Below are positions 1 through 4,493 of a stretch of DNA of 5,115 nucleotides, one piece after another; the stretch's first letter is position 1; each line of letters opens with the position of its first letter. Source of the DNA: CAYRUZ01 sp964427895 (GTDB taxonomy: Bacteria; Patescibacteriota; Gracilibacteria; Peribacterales; Peribacteraceae). Made by a program: the position numbers and the translations under genes. Where the stretch lies: positions 1 to 5,115 of the forward strand of contig CAYRUZ010000035.1 in NCBI GenBank assembly GCA_964427895.1, written 5' to 3'. The notes under the pieces are model-generated. The model searched no databases. It was not told where the DNA came from and saw only the letters and a list, made by a program, of their open reading frames with translations.

Positions 1-1
1 T

Positions 2-17
2 CATAGCGATGCTCCCC
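2..17 (-). promoter_or_regulatory. Probable ribosome binding site and ATG of the next gene
   Basis: On the minus strand GGGGAG (17-12) is followed seven bases later by ATG (4-2). This is the usual spacing in this window and falls where the next gene should begin after the tRNA. Only one full codon is inside the window, so the coding frame cannot be tested. Confidence 0.35.
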
Positions 18-50
18 GCCCCACCCGCCTCCTCACGGGGACGGGGGAGC
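11..50 (-). repeat. GC-rich inverted repeat after the tRNA gene
   Basis: GCTCCCC at 11-17 and GGGGAGC at 44-50 are perfect inverted copies separated by 26 bases that are themselves rich in G and C runs and can pair in several alternative ways. In the minus-strand RNA the structure would lie between the tRNA and the next start codon and would bury that gene's GGGGAG ribosome binding site. There is no T run after it, so it is not a standard intrinsic terminator. It could slow translation of the next gene or protect the tRNA 3' side. Confidence 0.4.
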
Positions 51-63
51 GGGGCGTAGTGGT

Positions 64-137
64 TGGCAGGCCGGGAAGGAATCGGACCTTCGCCTTCTGA
101 TTTGGAATCAGGTGCTCGACCTTCGAGCTACCGACCT
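64..137 (-). tRNA. tRNA-Trp (anticodon CCA)
   Basis: A 74-base cloverleaf reads on the minus strand. The acceptor stem AGGTCGG pairs with CCGGCCT (7 bp, one G-T). The D stem is GCTC/GAGC. The anticodon loop is TTCCAAA with anticodon CCA. The variable loop is AGGC, and the T stem GAAGG/CCTTC is perfect. Discriminator G73 and an encoded CCA follow. A1-T72, G73 and the CCA anticodon are bacterial tRNA-Trp identity elements. Odd points are a C27/A43 mismatch at the top of the anticodon stem, G14 and C21 instead of the usual A residues in the D loop, and C55 instead of T55 in the T loop. The first ten bases lie inside the RNA ligase gene, whose stop codon TAG is tRNA bases 8-10. No promoter of its own is visible, so it is presumably cut from the operon transcript. 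Confidence 0.9.
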
Positions 138-676
138 TTGTGGAAGTCTCGGCGCTTGATCTTCACCATGCGCCCGTCCGGGTGATGCCACACGATGCCC
201 TCGTGGGGGAAGTCGCGCAAGAACTCCCGCAGCTCCGCAAACGTGCGTGGCGCGTTGAGGATCTCGTGCTTCCCGTGAGGCACGAGGGTATGCACCTCGA
301 AGCCCTCCGGGTTCTTGTTGATGCGCGGGCCGCAGAGTTCGTACGTGCCGTTGGGCAAGTCCGACTGACGGCTCCACGCATCCCGGTGCCAAGTGTCGCC
401 GGGATCGTCACCGACCGGCATCCAGCCGTGCCCGCTGCGCTGGTTCACGTCGCCGGAGTGATGGAACCACGACGCGGGCGGGTTGCCCTTCTCGGCGCTC
501 CAGTCGATGCGTTTGTAGAGCTTCCCGTCCCGCACGAGGCAGCACGTTCCGTCCCACTTGCGCGTTGCGACGCCTTCACCGGCAGCGACCCACTCGCAGC
601 CCTTGGCTACGCGGTCGATCGCCATGAACGCCTTGCCCTGGCCGTCACGCTCGAACAGTGTTTCGATCTTGTGCAT
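128..676 (-). CDS. ATP-dependent RNA ligase, RLIG1 (DUF5565)-like
   Basis: This 182-aa protein is a nucleotidyltransferase of the ligase superfamily that should seal 5'-phosphate and 3'-hydroxyl RNA ends through a lysine-adenylate. Motif I is K40-W-D-G-T, with Lys40 the predicted adenylated residue. A motif III-like stretch, GTYELCGP, is at 110-117. Motif IV is EGIVW at 159-163, and motif V is KIKRRDF at 172-178. The KxDGTCC context resembles the DUF5565/RLIG1 family, named for human RNA ligase 1. It is shorter than the human protein (about 325 aa) and has no added domain after motif V. I chose ATG 676 (TGATG overlap, GGAGG seven bases upstream) over the GTG one codon earlier, which is too close to that site. 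The gene ends in TAG inside the tRNA-Trp gene. It has eight tryptophans, including W41 in motif I. An RNA rather than DNA substrate is inferred from the family. Confidence 0.85.
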   Translation of the reverse strand: MHKIETLFERDGQGKAFMAIDRVAKGCEWVAAGEGVATRKWDGTCCLVRDGKLYKRIDWSAEKGNPPASWFHHSGDVNQRSGHGWMPVGDDPGDTWHRDAWSRQSDLPNGTYELCGPRINKNPEGFEVHTLVPHGKHEILNAPRTFAELREFLRDFPHEGIVWHHPDGRMVKIKRRDFHKGR

Positions 677-924
677 CACTTCCCCTCCCCCGGCTTCGCG
701 GAAGAGAGCCCGGTCAAGTGGTCGATCGCGGTGATCTCAGCTTCGGACAGGCCGACCCTACCGAGTTTGCGACACGCTTCGACGACGCTCGCCAGCGCCT
801 TGCGGTTCGACTCAATCAGCCGTCGATCCAGCGCGGCGATTTTGTCGGCCAGAGCTTGCTTCTGCTCCTCCGGGCTCCTTCGCGGGCGGCGCGGGGTGTC
901 ACTTTGCGAAATAGGTTGTGCCAC
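676..924 (-). CDS. Small helical protein, unknown function
   Basis: This 82-aa protein is not recognised. A basic, proline-containing N-terminus (residues 1-17, including TPRRPRRSPEE) is followed by an amphipathic helix at about 18-52 that could form a coiled coil (ALADKIAALDRRLIES). A second segment, LSEAEITAIDHLTGL at 59-73, resembles a short helical capture motif. The start is GTG with AAAGGA about seven bases upstream, within the last codons of the 147-aa gene (26-base overlap). Its TGA shares one base with the ATG of the RNA ligase gene (TGATG), so translation of the ligase is probably coupled to it. It might be a partner of the ligase or of the winged-helix protein, but this rests only on position. 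Confidence 0.7.
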   Translation of the reverse strand: MAQPISQSDTPRRPRRSPEEQKQALADKIAALDRRLIESNRKALASVVEACRKLGRVGLSEAEITAIDHLTGLSSAKPGEGK

Positions 925-1342
925 GGCGCTTTCCTTTCATGCGCAGTTTGCCTTTCAGCGCCGCGCGGATCGCGGGCATGGGGAGCTTCTTGACGCCCAT
1001 CGCTTTGGCGATCTCTTCGCTGCGCAGTCCGCCGGTCGCCTTGACGACGGACAGGAACTCATTCGCCATCGACTCGACGGTGTGCTTGACCTTGCCACGA
1101 CCTCGCAGCTTGGCAATCGCGTCGCCGTGGGTGGGGCGCTTCGCGCCGAGAGGGGCGGGGGCGTCACGAACGATGTCGCCCACGGAATGCGAGACGAGCA
1201 TCGGCCGCGTGGGCGACAGAAGCGCACCTATCGGCTCCTCATCCCTCGTCAAGTCCGCAATCACCCCCTCCCGTTCGCGGATCTCCGCGCGCAGATTGTC
1301 GATGATGGACAGGCGTAGCGTTCCGAGTAGTGCGGTGTTCAT
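899..1342 (-). CDS. Protein with C-terminal winged-helix-like DNA-binding domain
   Basis: The product is 147 aa. Residues 1-40 form a charged helical region (NLRAEIREREGVIADL). A Pro-rich, less ordered middle follows at about 43-72. The C-terminal part, about 92-147, looks like a small winged-helix domain: a first helix (ANEFLSVVKA), a GGLRSEEIAKAMGV helix-turn-helix segment, a PMPAIRAALK recognition-type helix, and a basic hairpin ending KGKRRGTTYFAK. Endings with a charged wing followed by TxYF are common in small bacterial and phage DNA-binding proteins. The ATG has AAGGAG five bases upstream and an ATGA overlap with the 59-aa gene. Its 3' end overlaps the next gene by 26 bases and supplies that gene's ribosome binding site. 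A regulator or DNA-organising protein is likely; the target is unknown. Confidence 0.8.
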   Translation of the reverse strand: MNTALLGTLRLSIIDNLRAEIREREGVIADLTRDEEPIGALLSPTRPMLVSHSVGDIVRDAPAPLGAKRPTHGDAIAKLRGRGKVKHTVESMANEFLSVVKATGGLRSEEIAKAMGVKKLPMPAIRAALKGKLRMKGKRRGTTYFAK

Positions 1343-1518
1343 TTGCTCTCCTTCCGACTCTTGCGCGCCGTGGTGCTCGATCGTACCACATTCACGCGCA
1401 CCTTCTCAAGGTATTTGATGTTCCCCGGCACCGCCACCCGAATCGTCGCCCTTTCCAGCGCGGCTCGGGAAACGTCCGTTTCGATCTCGAACTCCACGAT
1501 TACCCGTCTGCTTTTCAC
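1339..1518 (-). CDS. Small 59-aa protein, unknown function
   Basis: This short ORF starts with GTG at 1518-1516 and runs 59 codons to a TGA at 1341-1339. That TGA overlaps the ATG of the 147-aa gene as ATGA. AAGGAG lies about ten bases before the GTG, slightly long but usable. The protein begins VKSRRVIVEFEIETD, continues with an alternating hydrophobic pattern typical of beta strands (TIRVAV, KVRVNVV), and ends in a basic tail, TARKSRKESK. G or C at 28 of the first 38 third codon positions fits the coding bias of the region. The next in-frame stop upstream is at 1542-1540 and no ATG lies between, so GTG is the only reasonable start. No family is recognised. A small nucleic-acid- or protein-binding factor is possible. 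Confidence 0.7.
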   Translation of the reverse strand: MKSRRVIVEFEIETDVSRAALERATIRVAVPGNIKYLEKVRVNVVRSSTTARKSRKESK

Positions 1519-1717
1519 GTTTGTTAGTCTCCTTCTGCATCACGGGGCAAAGGTGCTCACGCCCTGTGAACACGTCCTCTGCCGCGTTGTACTTGATCCC
1601 CTTGTACTCCACCCGGATGTACTGGCCTGACTTGTTCGGGCACACGATCACGTCCCGTTGGCATAGCCGACACGGCTTGACGATGTAGTGGCCTTGGACC
1701 TTTACGTGGTCGCTCAT
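1406..1717 (-). CDS. Small protein with cysteine (zinc-knuckle-like) motif, unknown function
   Basis: This 103-aa ORF has Cys16-x-x-Cys19, Cys26 and Cys57, with PCRLC at 15-19 and HLCPVM at 56-61, which suggests a small zinc-binding fold. The start ATG overlaps the endonuclease stop as ATGA; its ribosome binding site is weak. Residues 1-66 look like an ordinary protein. Residues 67-103 are Gly/Arg/Asp-rich and low in complexity, and they overlap 113 bases of the downstream 59-aa ORF in another frame. In the overlap this frame has G or C at only 15 of 37 third positions, against 28 of 38 in the other frame. The tail may therefore be unconstrained read-through after loss of an earlier stop. The N-terminal part is credible as a gene; the true C-terminus is less certain. 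Function is unknown. Confidence 0.65.
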   Translation of the reverse strand: MSDHVKVQGHYIVKPCRLCQRDVIVCPNKSGQYIRVEYKGIKYNAAEDVFTGREHLCPVMQKETNKREKQTGNRGVRDRNGRFPSRAGKGDDSGGGAGEHQIP

Positions 1718-1719
1718 TG
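1710..1719 (-). repeat. Direct repeat CAATGAGCGA, exit side of HNH insert
   Basis: This is the second copy of CAATGAGCGA, covering the end of the endonuclease gene and the ATG of the 103-aa gene. Recombining the two copies would remove 533 bases. It would leave the 445-aa gene ending CAA TGA with the downstream ATG in the same ATGA overlap. Part of the match (ATGAGCGA, encoding Met-Ser-Asp) could be coincidence of two similar gene starts. Confidence 0.7.
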
Positions 1720-2250
1720 TGCCGACCGCCGCATCTCCAAGCCAGCCTCATTCTTGCCGAAGTTGAGTGACGCGAACGGGCCGAACCAGCGCGCTGCGGC
1801 TGCATCGTAAATGTGAGCACATTCTTCTTGTGTCGCTGCATATCCAAGAAACACACGTTTGTTGTGTATTCCAATTCTAGCACACCACTTGCCAACATGC
1901 TTGTCCCAGTATACGCCACGGTACCCGCTAGTATTGTTCTTGTTCATGCGTGATGCAGCCTTGTTCATGGACGCATCGGTATAGCGCAGGTTTGCCTTGC
2001 GATTGTCAAGGCCGTTCCCATTGATGTGGTCAACATCGCGGTCGCAATCTGCTTCGAATACAAATCTGTGCATCCGAAGGCAGCCCTTGAACGATCCCCT
2101 CCATCGCACAGGAATAGCCGCTTGAGCGTACGGAGTATTGGCTCGCCCCGTGACAAAGCTACGCCATCTGAACTGCTCAACTGCCCATGCAGCGTCAGCG
2201 TCATAAAGACACGTTCCATGTTTCAGATTCAGCTCAATAACATCGCTCAT
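1714..2250 (-). CDS. HNH homing endonuclease with AP2 DNA-binding domain
   Basis: This 178-aa protein is a free-standing homing endonuclease of the HNH-AP2 type, which cuts a specific site in DNA lacking the element and spreads by repair copying. The N-terminal region (1-60) with Trp22 and Trp29 is the usual lead-in domain. The HNH core is at about 60-90: MHR at 60-62, VDHINGNGLDNR at 73-84 with His75 and Asn83, and NLR at 87-89. The AP2 domain covers 108-164, from SGYRGVYWD through KWCARI and LGY to FASLNF. The start overlaps the previous stop as ATGA with only a weak ribosome binding site, so coupling to the 445-aa gene is likely. The gene is much less GC-rich than its neighbours: by hand count 45 percent G+C at 1801-1920 against 73 percent at 2701-2820. 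This indicates recent arrival. It appears intact and full length. Confidence 0.95.
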   Translation of the reverse strand: MSDVIELNLKHGTCLYDADAAWAVEQFRWRSFVTGRANTPYAQAAIPVRWRGSFKGCLRMHRFVFEADCDRDVDHINGNGLDNRKANLRYTDASMNKAASRMNKNNTSGYRGVYWDKHVGKWCARIGIHNKRVFLGYAATQEECAHIYDAAAARWFGPFASLNFGKNEAGLEMRRSAQ

Positions 2251-2252
2251 TG
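2243..2252 (-). repeat. Direct repeat CAATGAGCGA, entry side of HNH insert
   Basis: Read on the minus strand this is CAATGAGCGA. It spans the last codons of the 445-aa gene and the start of the endonuclease gene. An identical copy lies at 1710-1719, at the start of the next gene downstream. The pair brackets the endonuclease gene, with 533 bases from one copy to the other. Confidence 0.7.
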
Positions 2253-3584
2253 AACACCGAATTCTTGCGCAACGCGCACTGCATCATCGGTCAAGCCTGG
2301 CTGTCCTGGTATAGAATACCGTTCTGGGATCTTTGGCAAAAGTCCTGCTCTGACAAAAACAGCGAAAGCGTCCGCGTCGTATAGCGACCTCGCTTCCGGC
2401 GTGCCTTTGACTGACGAGAACGCGGACGCATCCGTGCGCAGGTAGATCGGCAGTCCCGGCGTGCCGCCGTACTGATCGGGCACGAGCGTGTTCCGATACC
2501 AGAGCTGCATCGTCTTCCCGAGCATCTTCGTCACGCGCCGCTTGAGCGACGGGAACTGCTCGGCGACTTCCCACAGCGCGCGAATCAAGAACGGGAGCTG
2601 CCACGTCGTCGTCCACTTCCACGACGGATCCCAGCCGTACACGATGGTAGGCTCGTCGTTGTCCATGCTCCCGCCGCTGACGCCCTGGTAGAACCATCCG
2701 TCCGGGTGCTGGATCGTCTCCAGGTAGCGCACGAACGCGCCTGCCCACAGCTCGGCGTCTCGGCGGTCCACAGCGCCCACCTCCAGCGCAGCGGCTCCCA
2801 GGCGCAGGACGTGCGCGTAGCCACGAACCGGGTGCCCGTTGTTTCCAGGCCGCGCCGCCTTCTGCATCGCGGGCAGGCACCGCTTGACCCAGGACGAGCC
2901 AGGATCGCTTGGGACGCTCTCTAGGCAGTAGGACATCCTCGCCTGCCCGAAGAGGCCCAGGATGCGCCAGCGGGCCGCAGGATCGCCTGTAGCGCGCCAC
3001 AGGCCAAGGTCGTCCATGAACGCGCGGCAGAGGTGGTATTCGTCGTCGGCTTCCCAGCTCCAGAGGAACGGGTCGCCGGTCGGGGCCGCGAGGAAGTGTG
3101 GCATGCGCTGGATCGGCTCGTGGCCTCGGTCCAGGCGCAGCTCGAACCAAGTTCCAAGCGTGCGCCGGGTGAGGATCTCGCCCGTCCCACGGTGGAACGC
3201 CGCGACGCGGTTCCGCTCACCGATCGCATCCGCGATGGTCGGATCAGTGGAGCGCGGCGGATGGAGCACGATGCCCGCGCCCGAGACATGCCCCGGATTC
3301 GTCGGCGGTCCCGCAACCTGATAACAGGTGAACGCGCCGCCATCGTAGAAGTGCTCGCCCTCCGGGTGTGCGTGAACGCCGTTGCGGAACACGCGGGCGG
3401 ACTGCGTAGGCAGTTCGGGCGTCGGCTTGAGGAAGTCGTCACCGGGCATCCAGCTCGCGTGCGACTTCATCTCGATCAGCTCATCGCCGCCCGCTTTCGA
3501 GCGCCATGTGTGCGTGCCGGTTTCGGAGTTCCACGCGCAGGCCCACTTGGCGGTGCTGGCGGATGCTAGGCGTACTGCGGTCAT
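2247..3584 (-). CDS. Unrecognised 445-aa tryptophan-rich protein, beta N-terminus and helical C-terminal half
   Basis: This is the largest gene of the window and I do not recognise its family. Residues 1-165 look beta-rich with Gly, Pro and aromatic residues. Residues 180-220, 255-292, 325-365 and 400-415 look like amphipathic helices separated by aromatic loops, for example DGWFYQGVSGGS near 295-306 and YGWDPSWKWTTTW near 316-328. This layout (beta region followed by helical hairpins) is reminiscent of alpha/alpha-toroid carbohydrate-active enzymes, but I see no diagnostic catalytic motif, so this is only a suggestion. It has 18 tryptophans, about 4 percent. No signal peptide or membrane segment is visible. 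The ATG has AAGGAGAG upstream and an ATGA overlap with the 72-aa gene; its TGA overlaps the endonuclease ATG. The last 40 or so codons are clearly less GC-rich than the rest. Confidence 0.85.
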   Translation of the reverse strand: MTAVRLASASTAKWACAWNSETGTHTWRSKAGGDELIEMKSHASWMPGDDFLKPTPELPTQSARVFRNGVHAHPEGEHFYDGGAFTCYQVAGPPTNPGHVSGAGIVLHPPRSTDPTIADAIGERNRVAAFHRGTGEILTRRTLGTWFELRLDRGHEPIQRMPHFLAAPTGDPFLWSWEADDEYHLCRAFMDDLGLWRATGDPAARWRILGLFGQARMSYCLESVPSDPGSSWVKRCLPAMQKAARPGNNGHPVRGYAHVLRLGAAALEVGAVDRRDAELWAGAFVRYLETIQHPDGWFYQGVSGGSMDNDEPTIVYGWDPSWKWTTTWQLPFLIRALWEVAEQFPSLKRRVTKMLGKTMQLWYRNTLVPDQYGGTPGLPIYLRTDASAFSSVKGTPEARSLYDADAFAVFVRAGLLPKIPERYSIPGQPGLTDDAVRVAQEFGVQ

Positions 3585-3799
3585 TGTCTCTCCTTCGCGC
3601 TGGCGGATAGGGTCACGCCTTCCGCAAGCTCCTTCAACGGTATGAAAATCGGGTTCTTATCGCCACACAGATCCCCGTAGCTGATCGGGAGTCCGGCCTT
3701 CTTCGCCGCCTTCTTCACAGCCGACGTCAGCTTCCGGCGCGGCTCGCAGGTGCAGCCTTTGCCGCGAGAGCAGAAGGTGATGTCTCGGTAGCAGATCAC
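3581..3799 (-). CDS. Small cysteine-rich phage protein, unknown function
   Basis: This 72-aa protein starts with MICYRDITFC and carries Cys3, Cys10, Cys16, Cys18 and Cys45. The N-terminal half resembles short cysteine-rich proteins often seen in phages and mobile elements, with a likely metal-binding or disulfide knuckle. A Lys-rich helix follows (about residues 22-36, LTSAVKKAAKKAGL). The start is GTG with GGAGG five bases upstream, overlapping the mini-ORF stop as GTGA. The TGA overlaps the ATG of the 445-aa gene as ATGA, and the end of this gene contains the AAGGAGAG ribosome binding site of that gene. No enzymatic motif is visible. A small DNA- or protein-binding accessory factor is possible but is inference only. 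Confidence 0.75.
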   Translation of the reverse strand: MICYRDITFCSRGKGCTCEPRRKLTSAVKKAAKKAGLPISYGDLCGDKNPIFIPLKELAEGVTLSASAKERQ

Positions 3800-3852
3800 T
3801 TCCGCCTCCGGGCGTCGCGGACTCCCCGCGCCTTGCGGTGAGGGCGGGTCAT
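3796..3852 (-). CDS. Possible 18-aa arginine-rich microprotein
   Basis: An 18-codon ORF lies between the methyltransferase and the 72-aa gene. It encodes MTRPHRKARGVRDARRRK, in which nine residues are Arg or Lys. Its ATG overlaps the methyltransferase stop as ATGA, and its TGA overlaps the GTG of the next gene as GTGA, so it fills the only apparent gap exactly. A GAGG sits seven bases before the ATG. These junctions match the other genes of the operon and argue for translation. It might be a nucleic-acid-binding microprotein, or only a translated bridge that carries ribosomes to the next gene. The size is far below what composition can prove, and no family is recognised. Confidence 0.45.
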   Translation of the reverse strand: MTRPHRKARGVRDARRRK

Positions 3853-4493
3853 TGGGGCACCTCGAACGGCAACACTTCCTGCTGGAGCCGCTTCGCAGCG
3901 ATCTCGCAATAACGCTCTTCTATCTCAATCCCTATCGCTCTCCGTCCGAGATCCTTCGCAGCGCGGAGCGTGGTGCCGGAGCCCATGAAGGGGTCGAGGA
4001 TGGTTTCGGCATCAGGAAATAGCTTGATAAGTCCAGCGGCCCACTCCAACGGCTTAGGGCATGGATGACCAGCTATTGATTCGTCTGGAATGATCGGCGC
4101 GCGAACGAAATCGCTACCGCCCCTGGAGCCTTTGCCCCATAGCGCAACCGGCTCCCAGTTACAGAACCCTACGGGGCTTCTTCCCATAGCGGCAGGCTTC
4201 CACCAGCAAATTAGCCACTTCCACGGCTCTATCATGGCATAGTCTGGAAGCCTTGCCTGCCCGGTAATAAGTAGCGTTGGCGCTGCACGGCGACACGCTT
4301 CAAACCAAGGCCGCGCCCATTCAATGAACTGCTCGCGCGTCTTGTTGTCATCGTATCCTTCTCCGTACTCGTATCCAACTCCATACGGCGGATCCGTCAC
4401 CACCACATCCGCCCTCACCAACGGCAGGATCTCCCGACAATCCCCGTGGAATATCTGGATCGTCCCCGTCGAGTCGGTGAAGTACGGTTTCAC
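3849..4493 (-). CDS. Orphan beta-class DNA methyltransferase (probably N6-adenine)
   Basis: This 214-aa protein should transfer a methyl group from S-adenosylmethionine to an exocyclic amino group in DNA. The catalytic motif IV, DPPYG, is at residues 34-38, near the N-terminus. The AdoMet-binding motif I, DPFMGSGT, is at 167-174, near the C-terminus. An HPCPKP motif (143-148) lies just before it, as usual. The order IV then I defines the beta class, and DPPY is more common in N6-adenine than in N4-cytosine enzymes. About 214 aa is short but complete for phage enzymes of this type, and the target recognition part would be residues 39-140. The GTG start overlaps the previous stop (GTGA) and has a GGGGGA upstream. 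No restriction endonuclease is adjacent, so a solitary enzyme that protects phage DNA or marks it for regulation is the best reading. The protein has nine tryptophans. Confidence 0.95.
   Translation of the reverse strand: MKPYFTDSTGTIQIFHGDCREILPLVRADVVVTDPPYGVGYEYGEGYDDNKTREQFIEWARPWFEACRRAAPTLLITGQARLPDYAMIEPWKWLICWWKPAAMGRSPVGFCNWEPVALWGKGSRGGSDFVRAPIIPDESIAGHPCPKPLEWAAGLIKLFPDAETILDPFMGSGTTLRAAKDLGRRAIGIEIEERYCEIAAKRLQQEVLPFEVPQ

Noticed and set aside
11..50. Intrinsic terminator after the tRNA
   Set aside because: The inverted repeat has a 26-base loop and no T run on the minus strand, and a new start codon follows immediately.
64..137. Suppressor tRNA for recoded TGA stops
   Set aside because: The anticodon is CCA, which reads UGG. 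TGA is used as a genuine stop at nearly every gene junction here.
677..679. GTG start for the RNA ligase, one codon before the ATG
   Set aside because: The GGAGGGG sequence would be almost adjacent to GTG. The ATG at 676 has normal spacing and the TGATG coupling junction.
140..1318. Long plus-strand ORF of 392 codons opposite the ligase, 82-aa and 147-aa genes
   Set aside because: It is antisense to three genes with good ribosome binding sites and recognisable motifs. Its translation is compositionally skewed (Ala, Arg, Val) with no domain, as expected for the complementary frame of GC-rich genes.
2284..3150. Minus-strand 288-codon ORF within the 445-aa gene
   Set aside because: It is an alternate frame of the same DNA, extremely Arg/Ala/Pro-rich, with no start context or overlap pattern matching the operon.
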